Positions 1-8,209 of a stretch of DNA of 64,000 nt are shown piece by piece (position 1 is the stretch's first letter; every line of letters starts with the position of its first letter). A program made the position numbers and the translations under genes. The DNA lies in contig NZ_QVNU01000006.1 in the NCBI RefSeq assembly GCF_003545715.1, forward strand, positions 62,001-126,000. Reading direction: 5' to 3'. Below the pieces are notes generated by a model, which made no database searches, was not told the origin of the DNA, and worked only from the letters and a program-made list of their open reading frames with translations. The stretch comes from Taibaiella koreensis. Lineage in GTDB: Bacteria; Bacteroidota; Bacteroidia; Chitinophagales; Chitinophagaceae.

Positions 1-402
1 CTCATCAGAGTGGTTCTCCCACTGTTTTTACTGCTGTTTAGCGGATACTATAGTCTGTATGCACAAGGGCATCAGGATGAGTTACACCTTTGCCCGCAGT
101 TGATCACGACAGCTGATTTTTTTCTGCCTCCGATCGGGGTACAGCAAGCAGATGCTCAACTTACCATCTGGCAAACCTTTGCCGAAAGAGGGAAAGAAAA
201 ACTCGAAACCACAGACAATGAAGATGAGGAAGAAGAAGTAACGGCAGTAAAGAAATGCCTGTATAATGGCAATTACTTCGCTGCTTACTTTGCCAGGGCG
301 CCAGGTGCCTATACCGCTACCGATATACAGCCCGTTTCTCACCATCTTTTTTCCTATTCTTCCCTTCAGAGATATATCCTGCTTCGTGTGATCAGGATAT
401 AA
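1..402 (+). CDS. Hypothetical exported protein (5' end outside window)
   Basis: The reading frame is open to the left edge, so the true start may lie outside; a GTG at position 10 is the only start visible inside. The first residues form a hydrophobic segment ending in Tyr-Ala-Gln, which looks like the end of a signal peptide with cleavage after Ala. The mature part has an acidic run (about residues 70-80, rich in Asp and Glu) and ends in a Leu/Ile/Arg tail. No family is recognised. It lies 168 bp before the RND efflux operon and is followed by a hairpin, so it is probably a separate unit. Confidence 0.5.
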   Translation, partial: LIRVVLPLFLLLFSGYYSLYAQGHQDELHLCPQLITTADFFLPPIGVQQADAQLTIWQTFAERGKEKLETTDNEDEEEEVTAVKKCLYNGNYFAAYFARAPGAYTATDIQPVSHHLFSYSSLQRYILLRVIRI

Positions 403-411
403 TTCCTTGCT

Positions 412-437
412 GCCGGCGCATTACGCCCGGCTTTTCG
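412..437 (+). terminator. Possible terminator after the first gene
   Basis: GCCGGCG at 412-418 pairs imperfectly with CGCCCGGC at 424-431, and a T-rich run follows. It lies just after the stop at 402. Confidence 0.4.
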
Positions 438-570
438 CTTTTCCTATATTCCTGCCTGATCAACCCTTGCAAGTACGCCGAAAAAGGGTTGCTGGGAATA
501 TTTTGCCTGTATCCAACCGTCCATAAATAAACATTCAGAAAATCCAAGATTGCTTCAAAGCTGAAATCTT

Positions 571-1650
571 ATGAAGAGAACACTCATGCTGATGAGCTTG
601 TGCGCCTTATTGTGCCACACAAGCTGTCGTTCGAAAAAGGAAGAGAAGGAGCCTGAAACCAAGCTCCTGGTAACGAGTCCGATCACGCTGGACACGACTA
701 TCGTTAACGAATATGTGTGCCAGATCCGTTCGATACGGCATATCGAGCTCAGGGCCCAGGAACGAGGGTATATAGAGAAGATATTCGTCGATGAAGGACA
801 ATTTGTAAAAAAAGGGCAGCTCCTGTTTCAGATCATGCCCAGGCTCTATGAGGCAGAGCTTTCAAAAGCGCAGGCCGAAGTACGCTTTGCCGAGATCGAA
901 TACCAGAACACCAAACGGCTTGCCGACAGCAGCGTAGTGGCGCCCAACGAACTGGCCATGACCAAAGCCAAGCTGGACAAGGCCAAGGCCGAGTCGGCCC
1001 TGAGCCAGGTCCATCTTCAATTCACCGAGATCAGAGCGCCTTTCGACGGCATGATCGACCGCTTTATGGTGCGGCCGGGTAGCCTGGTGAGCGAAGGCGA
1101 CTTGCTGACTACACTTTCCGACAACAGCAAGATGTGGGTTTACTTCAACGTGCCCGAAGCGGAATACCTGGATTTCAAGAGTAAGATAAGCGCCGAACAT
1201 CCTTCGGTAAGTCTCGAGATGGCCAACCATAAAGAGTTTGGTCATCCCGGAACAGTGGAGACCATCGAAGCCGACTTCGATAACGAAACGGGCAATATCC
1301 CTTTCAGGGCCACCTTCCCTAATCCCGAAGGCTTGCTGCGCCATGGCGAAACCGGCAATATCCATATGCTGGCGCCGATTAAGAATGCCACCATCATACC
1401 ACAGAAAGCCACTTTCGAGATCCTTGATAAAAAATATGTTTATGTCGTAGGCTCCGACAATCGTGTAAAAGCACGTGAGATCACAGTAGGCGCCGAGATG
1501 GAAGACCTGTATGCCGTTACTGCCGGCCTGAAGGATAATGAGAAGATATTGCTGGAAGGTCTTCGGAAGGTGAAAGAAAATGATAAGATCACTTATGAAT
1601 ACGAAGCGCCACGCTCGGTGATCGCCCAGCTAAAGCTGCATGCAGAATAA
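571..1650 (+). CDS. RND efflux periplasmic adaptor (membrane fusion) lipoprotein
   Basis: This 359-residue protein is the adaptor of a tripartite RND efflux pump, joining the inner-membrane pump to the outer-membrane channel in the periplasm. It begins with a lipoprotein signal ending in His-Thr-Ser-Cys, so Cys19 is the likely lipidated residue. A lipoyl/barrel-sandwich half around residues 65-95 (GYIEKIFVDEGQFVKKGQ) is followed by an alpha-hairpin rich in Ala and Lys, the second lipoyl half (EIRAPFDGMIDR) and a beta-barrel with a membrane-proximal domain. It is first in an operon: the pump gene starts 24 bp downstream and the channel follows. This is the AcrA/MexA family; substrate cannot be told from sequence. 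Confidence 0.93.
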   Translation: MKRTLMLMSLCALLCHTSCRSKKEEKEPETKLLVTSPITLDTTIVNEYVCQIRSIRHIELRAQERGYIEKIFVDEGQFVKKGQLLFQIMPRLYEAELSKAQAEVRFAEIEYQNTKRLADSSVVAPNELAMTKAKLDKAKAESALSQVHLQFTEIRAPFDGMIDRFMVRPGSLVSEGDLLTTLSDNSKMWVYFNVPEAEYLDFKSKISAEHPSVSLEMANHKEFGHPGTVETIEADFDNETGNIPFRATFPNPEGLLRHGETGNIHMLAPIKNATIIPQKATFEILDKKYVYVVGSDNRVKAREITVGAEMEDLYAVTAGLKDNEKILLEGLRKVKENDKITYEYEAPRSVIAQLKLHAE

Positions 1651-1674
1651 TTAAGCAACCTAAAAAGCAAGACG

Positions 1675-4600
1675 ATGTTCAATAAATTCATAAAAAGGCC
1701 GGTCCTTGCGATCATCTTATCGGTGGTGATCATCTTCATGGGGGTGCTGGCCATCAATACGCTTCCGGTATCGCAGTTCCCTTCCATCGCGCCACCTATG
1801 GTTGTGGTAAACGTGGCGTACCCGGGCGCGAGCGCCGATGTATTGGTCAACTCGGTGCTTATTCCTATGGAAAAAGCCATCAACGGTGCACCCGGCATGA
1901 AGTACATGACCTCTGATGCCACCAGCGCCGGTGAAGCAACCATCCAGGTAGTATTTGACCTGGGCACCGATCCCAACCAGGCGGTAGTGAACGTGAAGAA
2001 CCGTATCGAGCAGGTGACCAACCGCCTGCCCGAGTTGGTACAGCGCGAGGGCCTGGTGGTGAGCTATACCTCGCCCAACATGCTCATGTATGTGAACCTG
2101 TATAGTAAGGATCCCAAAGCGGACGAGAACTTCCTATATAACTTTGCCGGCGTAAACCTTATCCCGGAACTGAGCCGCCTCAACGGCGTGGGCAGTGCCA
2201 AGATCCTCGGTAGCCGGCAATATGCCATGCGTGTATGGCTGAAGCCGGACAGGATGCGTGCTTACAACGTAGCGACCGATGAAGTGATGGAAGCGCTGGC
2301 ACAGCAAAGTATCATCGGATCGCCGGGCCGTATAGGCCAGGCAACAGGTAAACGCTCCCAATCGCTGGAATACGTACTCACCTACCAGGGTCGTTACAAT
2401 ACACCGGAACAATATCAGGATGTGATCATCCGCGCCAATGCCAACGGCGAGATCCTGCACCTGAAAGACATTGCCGATGTGGAGCTGGGTAGCGAGTTCT
2501 ACGATATCTATTCCAATATGGATGGGCATCCTTCTGCGGCCATTACCCTGAAGCAAACCTATGGTAGTAATGCAAGCGATGTAATCAAGGAAGTAAAAGA
2601 AAAGCTGGAAGAGATCAAAGCCAGTTCCTTCCCCCCAGGTATGGACTACCAGATCAGCTACGACGTTTCCAGCTTCCTCGATGCTTCTATCGAAAAGGTG
2701 GTACATACGCTGGCAGAAGCCTTCATCCTGGTAGCGATCGTAGTATTCCTTTTCCTCGGCGACTGGCGCTCTACACTTATCCCCACGCTCGCTGTACCTG
2801 TATCGCTTATCGGTACCTTCATCTTCATGCAGTTGTTCGGGTTGACCATCAACCTGATCACCCTGTTTGCGCTGGTGCTGGCCATCGGTATTGTGGTGGA
2901 TAATGCGATTGTAGTGGTTGAAGCTGTGCATACCAAGATGGCGGAAGAGCACCTGACGCCGTACAAGGCCGTCAAGAAAGTGCTGCAGGAGATTAGCGGC
3001 GCTATCATCGCGATCACCCTGTTGATGACAGCCGTGTTTATCCCGGTGGCTTTCATGAGCGGCCCCGTGGGCATCTTCTACCGCCAGTTCTCCATTACCA
3101 TGGCTACTTCTATCGTGATCTCGGGCTTTGTAGCACTGACGCTGACTCCGGTACTGTGCGCCATGATCCTGAAAAATACACACGGAAAGCCCAAAAGCAA
3201 GAACCCTGTCAACTGGCTGCTCGATCGTTTCAACAACTGGTTCGAACGTCTTACCGGCCGCTATGCGAGCCTGCTGAAGCTCATCGTGAACCGGCGCGTG
3301 ATTACCTTTGGCCTGCTGCTGGCCTTCTGCGGCGGCATCTGGCTTACCTCGGAAACATTGCCTACCGGCTTTATCCCCAACGAGGACCAGGGTATGATCT
3401 ATGCGATCATCCAGACCCCTCCGGGCTCTACACTGGAAAGGACGAATGATATATCCCGCAAGCTGCAGAAGGTTGCCGAGCATGTCGAAGGCGTGCAATC
3501 GGTTTCGGCGCTGGCCGGCTACGAGGTACTTACCGAAGGTCGCGGCTCCAATGCCGGTACCTGTCTCATCAACCTTAAAGGTTGGTCGGAGCGAAAGCAT
3601 ACTGCCGTGGAGATCATTGAAGAGCTTGAAGAAAAGGCGAAAGTAATTCCTGGCGCTACCATCGAATTCTTTCAGCCCCCGGCCGTACCGGGCTATGGCG
3701 CCGCTGGTGGTTTCTCGCTACGACTCCTGGATAAGACCAACTCCGGCGATTATAAATCCTTCGGAAAGGTCAACGATGAATTCATGGCCGAGCTGCGCAA
3801 GCGCAAAGAGCTTTCGGGGCTGTTCACCTTCTTCGCCGCCAACTATCCGCAGTATGAGCTACAGATCGACAACAAAGCGGCAATGCAGAAGGGCGTCTCT
3901 ATTGCTAAAGCGATGGACAACCTTTCCATCCTCATCGGTAGTACCTACGAGCAAGGCTTTATCCGTTTCGGTAACTTCTTTAAAGTGTATGTGCAGGCTT
4001 CTCCTGAATACCGCGCGCTGCCCGACGACCTGCTCAAGCTTTACGTAAAGAATAACCGTGACGAAATGGTGCCTTATTCCGCATTCATGAAGGTGGTGAA
4101 AACACAGGGCCTGAACGAGATCACCCGTTTCAATATGTACACGGCGTCGGCGATCAACGGTGCACCTGCTCCTGGATACAGTAGCGGCGAGGCGATCAAA
4201 GCCATCCAGGAAGTAGCAGCCAAGCTGCCCCGTGGTTATGGCATCGACTGGCTGGGGCTGTCCAAGGATGAGGTAGGGCGCGGCAACGAAGCGTTGTATA
4301 TCTTCCTTATCGTGCTGGCCTTCGTATACATGGTGCTGGCCGCACAGTACGAAAGCTTCATCATTCCGCTGGCCGTTATCCTTTCCTTACCGGTCGGGGT
4401 CTTCGGCGCCTTTGCGCTGCTTAAAGTCATGGGCCTTTCCAACGATATCTATGCTCAGGTGGGCCTGGTCATGCTGGCCGGTCTGCTCGGTAAGAACGCG
4501 GTGCTGATCGTGGAATTTGCCGTACAGAAGCATCAGCAGGGAGCAACGATCGCCGAGGCCGCCATCGAGGGCGCCCGGGTACGTTTCCGGCCGATCCTGA

Positions 4601-4896
4601 TGACTTCGTTTGCCTTCATCGCCGGTCTCATTCCGCTGTTGTTTGCTACCGGCCCGGGTGCACTGGGCAACCGTACGATCGGCGCATCTTCTGCCGGCGG
4701 TATGCTGCTGGGTACCATTTTTGGCGTGATCATTATCCCGGGATTGTATTATGTGTTTGGTAAAATGGCTGCCGGCCGCAAGCTCATCCGCGATGAGGAT
4801 GAAGTGCCGTTGACCGAAGACCTCACACAATCCAAACGCAAGAAGAAGAAAAGAAAGCTGAAGATCTTCGGTTTCCGGTCCAATGTAGAAAACTAA
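1675..4896 (+). CDS. RND efflux pump permease, HAE1 (AcrB-like) family
   Basis: This 1073-residue inner-membrane protein is the proton-driven pump subunit, of the usual AcrB/MexB length. It starts FNKFIKRPVLAII, as the family does, and shows two repeated halves each with six membrane segments, including motif IGIVVDNAIVVVEAV and the late LLGKNAVLIVEFAV with the conserved Lys. At residues 409-410 it carries Asp-Asn where AcrB has Asp-Asp in the proton relay. The C-terminus is very basic (about residues 1050-1060). It sits between adaptor and channel genes with 24 and 23 bp gaps, so it is part of a complete three-gene efflux operon. Confidence 0.96.
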   Translation: MFNKFIKRPVLAIILSVVIIFMGVLAINTLPVSQFPSIAPPMVVVNVAYPGASADVLVNSVLIPMEKAINGAPGMKYMTSDATSAGEATIQVVFDLGTDPNQAVVNVKNRIEQVTNRLPELVQREGLVVSYTSPNMLMYVNLYSKDPKADENFLYNFAGVNLIPELSRLNGVGSAKILGSRQYAMRVWLKPDRMRAYNVATDEVMEALAQQSIIGSPGRIGQATGKRSQSLEYVLTYQGRYNTPEQYQDVIIRANANGEILHLKDIADVELGSEFYDIYSNMDGHPSAAITLKQTYGSNASDVIKEVKEKLEEIKASSFPPGMDYQISYDVSSFLDASIEKVVHTLAEAFILVAIVVFLFLGDWRSTLIPTLAVPVSLIGTFIFMQLFGLTINLITLFALVLAIGIVVDNAIVVVEAVHTKMAEEHLTPYKAVKKVLQEISGAIIAITLLMTAVFIPVAFMSGPVGIFYRQFSITMATSIVISGFVALTLTPVLCAMILKNTHGKPKSKNPVNWLLDRFNNWFERLTGRYASLLKLIVNRRVITFGLLLAFCGGIWLTSETLPTGFIPNEDQGMIYAIIQTPPGSTLERTNDISRKLQKVAEHVEGVQSVSALAGYEVLTEGRGSNAGTCLINLKGWSERKHTAVEIIEELEEKAKVIPGATIEFFQPPAVPGYGAAGGFSLRLLDKTNSGDYKSFGKVNDEFMAELRKRKELSGLFTFFAANYPQYELQIDNKAAMQKGVSIAKAMDNLSILIGSTYEQGFIRFGNFFKVYVQASPEYRALPDDLLKLYVKNNRDEMVPYSAFMKVVKTQGLNEITRFNMYTASAINGAPAPGYSSGEAIKAIQEVAAKLPRGYGIDWLGLSKDEVGRGNEALYIFLIVLAFVYMVLAAQYESFIIPLAVILSLPVGVFGAFALLKVMGLSNDIYAQVGLVMLAGLLGKNAVLIVEFAVQKHQQGATIAEAAIEGARVRFRPILMTSFAFIAGLIPLLFATGPGALGNRTIGASSAGGMLLGTIFGVIIIPGLYYVFGKMAAGRKLIRDEDEVPLTEDLTQSKRKKKKRKLKIFGFRSNVEN

Positions 4897-4919
4897 TTCA
4901 TTGAAAAAACATCGGCATA

Positions 4920-6353
4920 ATGATGCAAAAGAAATATAAGCTACTGGGGATCGCTTGCCTGTCGCTGGCCTATACGGCCTGCAAGCTGCCTTCCCTGGCA
5001 GGAAAAAAAGAAAGCCAGGCCATCCCGGAGCACTACGCCAACGGCGCCCAGGATTCTGTCAATACCGCCCGGCTCAGGTGGCGCGAATACTTTACCGATC
5101 CCAACCTCGCTGCACTTATTGATACGGCCCTGGCCAATAACCAGGAGCTGAACATTACACTGCAGGAGATCGAAATATCTAGGAACGAGGTAAGGGCCCG
5201 GAAAGGCGAATACCTTCCCTTCGTTGGGATACAGGCAGGCGGTGGCGTAGATAAGGTAGCACGCTATACCAATATCGGCGCTATGGAAGCTAATACTGAG
5301 ATCAAGCCCGGAAAGGAGATGCCCGATCCGTTGCCTGATTACCAGATCAGGGCCGTTGCCACCTGGGAGATCGATATATGGCAAAAGCTGCATAATGCCA
5401 AGAAGGCAGCCGTGTCGCGCTATCTCTCGACCATGGAGGGCCGTAATTTCGTGATCACTAACCTGGTGGCTGAGATCGCCAATTCCTATTACGAACTGCT
5501 GGCGCTCGACAACCAGTTGGCCATCCTGCAGCAAAACATCGAGCTGCAGAACAGCGCCTTGCGGATTGTCAGGCTGCAGAAAGAAGCGACCAGGGTAACA
5601 GAGCTTCCCGTACGCAAGTTTGAAGCGGAAGTGCTGAAAACGCAGAGCCTGCAATACGATATCCAGCAACGGATAACCGAAACGGAAAACAAGATCAACT
5701 TCCTGCTGGGCCGCTATCCGCGGCACATCGCAAGAAGTCAGCAAGACCTGACCACCATCATCCCTGCTGTGGTCCATACGGGCTTACCGCCGCAGCTCCT
5801 GGCCAATCGCCCCGACATCAGGCAAGCTGAGCTGCAGCTTACTGCCGCCAAGCTGGATGTCAAAGTAGCCAAGGCTCAGTTCTATCCATCGCTGGGTATT
5901 TCCGCGTCTATCGGCTACCAGGCTTTCAATCCTTCTTACCTGCTTAAGACGCCCGAGTCGCTGCTGTACTCACTGGCAGGCGACCTGGTGGCGCCCCTGG
6001 TGAACCGTAATGGCATTAAGGCTACTTACTACAGCGCCAATGCCAAACAAATACAGGCATTATACCAGTATGAGCGCACGATCCTGAATGCTTATATAGA
6101 AGTGGCCAATCAACAGGCTAAAATCGGCAACCTGGAACAGAGTTACGACCTCAAGACCAAGCAGGTCGATGCACTTAGCCGTTCGGTCAATATCTCCAAT
6201 GGCCTGTTCCAATCGGCCAGGGCCGACTATATGGAAGTGTTGCTGACACAGCGGGATATGCTGGAAGCACGGTTTGAACTGATCGAGACCCGTAAAGCGC
6301 AGATGAGCGCGGTGGTCAATATCTACCAGGCTTTGGGCGGCGGCTGGAATTAA
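4920..6353 (+). CDS. RND efflux outer-membrane channel lipoprotein, NodT/TolC family
   Basis: This 477-residue outer-membrane factor completes the tripartite pump. A lipoprotein signal ends in Ala-Tyr-Thr-Ala-Cys near residue 21. Two OEP repeats with long helices are visible, such as ALANNQELNITLQEIEISRN and LLANRPDIRQAELQLTAAK, the latter being the typical NodT-family second-repeat motif. Two ATG codons lie side by side (4920 and 4923); either may start translation. It is the last gene of the operon and is followed at 6386 by a strong terminator. Confidence 0.94.
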   Translation: MMQKKYKLLGIACLSLAYTACKLPSLAGKKESQAIPEHYANGAQDSVNTARLRWREYFTDPNLAALIDTALANNQELNITLQEIEISRNEVRARKGEYLPFVGIQAGGGVDKVARYTNIGAMEANTEIKPGKEMPDPLPDYQIRAVATWEIDIWQKLHNAKKAAVSRYLSTMEGRNFVITNLVAEIANSYYELLALDNQLAILQQNIELQNSALRIVRLQKEATRVTELPVRKFEAEVLKTQSLQYDIQQRITETENKINFLLGRYPRHIARSQQDLTTIIPAVVHTGLPPQLLANRPDIRQAELQLTAAKLDVKVAKAQFYPSLGISASIGYQAFNPSYLLKTPESLLYSLAGDLVAPLVNRNGIKATYYSANAKQIQALYQYERTILNAYIEVANQQAKIGNLEQSYDLKTKQVDALSRSVNISNGLFQSARADYMEVLLTQRDMLEARFELIETRKAQMSAVVNIYQALGGGWN

Positions 6354-6385
6354 AACTTCTGAATACTACAAAAAAGAATGAATAC

Positions 6386-6416
6386 AAAAGGGGACCTTCG
6401 CAGTCCCCTTTTGCTT
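6386..6416 (+). terminator. Terminator of the efflux operon
   Basis: A perfect 10-bp stem (AAAAGGGGAC at 6386-6395 with GTCCCCTTTT at 6403-6412) with a 7-base loop sits 32 bp after the channel gene. With A and T runs on both sides it could also act on the convergent gene ending at 6433. Confidence 0.85.
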
Positions 6417-6432
6417 TATCTTACCGGCAGTG

Positions 6433-7521
6433 TTATTGTGTTTTTCCCCAATCTCCGATGGCATCCGTGATGGCCCGGATGTCGCTTTCAGTATTATGCA
6501 TATGAATGCTGATCCGGATCAGTCCGTGACGGCAAGTGGTGATGATGTTACGTAGGGCCAGGAAATCGTGTAAGCCCGGCGCCGCATCGATGCAAACAAT
6601 CGAGGCGCGGCTCAGCGTATCCCGATCGCCGGTCAGGCGTACGGGAAGCGCGATGAGCTGGTCCAGCAGCACCTGAGTAAGCTGCATATTGCGTTCCTCA
6701 ATCTGCAGCAATCCCCGGGCCAGCTTCTCTTCGATCGCATGGCTCATAATGGTAAGGCTGAACATATCGGGGCTGCCCGGCTCATAGTCCGTCACGGAAG
6801 GTATGCTTTCCAGCGTATTGTTGTCCCAGTGGAAGCGGGTACCGGCATTGCCGCCGACCATTGGCGGGTACCGGTCCAGAAAGGCCGGATGCATATACAT
6901 AAGGCCGGTACCGAAGCCCGCGTTCATCCATTTATAATTGCTGGCCATCAACACATCGACAGGCAACGTAGACAAGTCTATATCGATAGCGCCCAGGCTT
7001 TGTGTCGCATCGACGATCAACAAAGCATTGTTATCGTGGCATACCGCTCCCAACTGCGCCAGGTCGATCTTAAAACCGCTCTGCCATTGTACATGACTCA
7101 GAACGACCACATCGATCTTTTGCGCCTTAATGATCGCAGCAATTTTTTCGATATCGATCCGGAAGCCCTCTTCGCTGTCGATCCAGGTAATATCAAATTT
7201 GTTAGGGACAAAGGGAAGGTATAAAGAGGGAAAATCGTTCCGGTACAGCAATACCTTTTCGTTGCCCTTCAGGCTATGCACCAGGGCATTGATCCCGAAG
7301 GAAAAATTGGGCAGGAAGGCTACATTTCCGGCTTCCGTACGCATCAACCGGGCTGCATTGCGTTTAATTTCGGGATAACGGAGTGCCCGCCATTCCTCGC
7401 TCGCCGCAGAACTATCCTGCTCAAATCGTTCGTAGAAGGCTATACCGGCTTGTCGCAGGGATTCAGAAATAAGACCGCAGCCGGCGGTGTTGAGATAGAC
7501 TTGACGAAAGGAGTCAGGCAT
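6433..7521 (-). CDS. PLP-dependent aminotransferase class V-fold enzyme
   Basis: This 362-residue protein belongs to the class V aminotransferase/cysteine desulfurase-like fold. The N-terminus (VYLNTAGCGLIS) and the block VDATQSLGAIDIDLSTLPVDV match the cofactor pocket of the family, and Lys in SNYKWMNAGFGTG is the expected PLP Schiff-base residue. Isopenicillin N epimerase-like and selenocysteine lyase-like proteins look the same at this level, so the substrate is unknown. I chose the ATG at 7521 because family homology begins just after it; an upstream GTG at 7578 would add 19 unconserved residues. It is a single gene convergent with the efflux operon. Confidence 0.85.
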   Translation of the reverse strand: MPDSFRQVYLNTAGCGLISESLRQAGIAFYERFEQDSSAASEEWRALRYPEIKRNAARLMRTEAGNVAFLPNFSFGINALVHSLKGNEKVLLYRNDFPSLYLPFVPNKFDITWIDSEEGFRIDIEKIAAIIKAQKIDVVVLSHVQWQSGFKIDLAQLGAVCHDNNALLIVDATQSLGAIDIDLSTLPVDVLMASNYKWMNAGFGTGLMYMHPAFLDRYPPMVGGNAGTRFHWDNNTLESIPSVTDYEPGSPDMFSLTIMSHAIEEKLARGLLQIEERNMQLTQVLLDQLIALPVRLTGDRDTLSRASIVCIDAAPGLHDFLALRNIITTCRHGLIRISIHMHNTESDIRAITDAIGDWGKTQ

Positions 7522-7648
7522 AAGATCAGGTTTAGCGTTATGCAAATGTAACGGATCAAGCTCATAACAGACGACCACTATCGTTTAAGCACCAGAGCAT
7601 CCACAGCGGGTAGTAAGTGCTCTTGACCTAGTCGTTATGAACCGCTTT

Positions 7649-8068
7649 TCACAATGCTGAGGTCAACTGTTCCAGCTCAACATTGCCCACCCACCCTTCG
7701 CACTCCTTCATAGCAATCAGCAAGTACTTTCCGGCCTCCTCCAGCGAACCCGCCTCTCCCCGGACATAGGCATTATGCCAGGGCCGCTTATCTTCAGGAA
7801 GTAGGTATTCGATATAAAAAGTATTTCCTGCGTTACCAATGATGATATACCATTCGCTTGCAAAATCATCTTTGTTCCGGAGCACCAACCTTGCAAGAGA
7901 AGTAAGCCCCCATATTTTTGTCTCCGTAAACATTCTGTTGATCATATTAATCAAGAGCAACATACCCCTACCTACGTCCTCATAGCCGGGCGGACTACTA
8001 GTAGACAGATCAGCATAGAAATCCTCCAGGGTCATGCTCTTTTGTTCTGAGCTACGGACTATAGGCAT
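7649..8068 (-). CDS. Hypothetical protein
   Basis: This predicted 139-residue soluble protein is not recognised. It has no signal peptide or membrane segment. It is moderately acidic with aromatic patches (EWYIIIGNAGNTFYIEYLLPED) and a helical acidic tail (LEEAGKYLLIAMKECEGW). The ATG at 8068 is preferred to one at 8125, because the added upstream residues overlap the inverted repeat region. It stands alone between a PLP enzyme and a T9SS protein, which gives no clue to function. Confidence 0.55.
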   Translation of the reverse strand: MPIVRSSEQKSMTLEDFYADLSTSSPPGYEDVGRGMLLLINMINRMFTETKIWGLTSLARLVLRNKDDFASEWYIIIGNAGNTFYIEYLLPEDKRPWHNAYVRGEAGSLEEAGKYLLIAMKECEGWVGNVELEQLTSAL

Positions 8069-8120
8069 AAAGTATATTTGATCAGCAAAGATACATATAC
8101 GAACAAGAGGCCGTTTACCG

Positions 8121-8167
8121 CTCAAGCCTGTTTACATTTCGACTGCGCTCAATATGACAGGCTTGAG
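8121..8167. repeat. Intergenic inverted repeat
   Basis: An exact 11-bp inverted repeat (CTCAAGCCTGT at 8121-8131 and ACAGGCTTGAG at 8157-8167) flanks a 25-base centre. It looks like a small dispersed palindromic element of the kind scattered between Bacteroidota genes. Confidence 0.55.
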
Positions 8168-8209
8168 CCCCTTTGGCAGGGCCAATCCATTGTATTAGCA
8201 CCTGGTTTA

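Noticed and set aside
2134-3600. 488-codon minus-strand frame under the RND pump
   Set aside because: Antisense shadow of a strongly coding gene; its His/Gln/Arg-rich sequence has no fold-like pattern.
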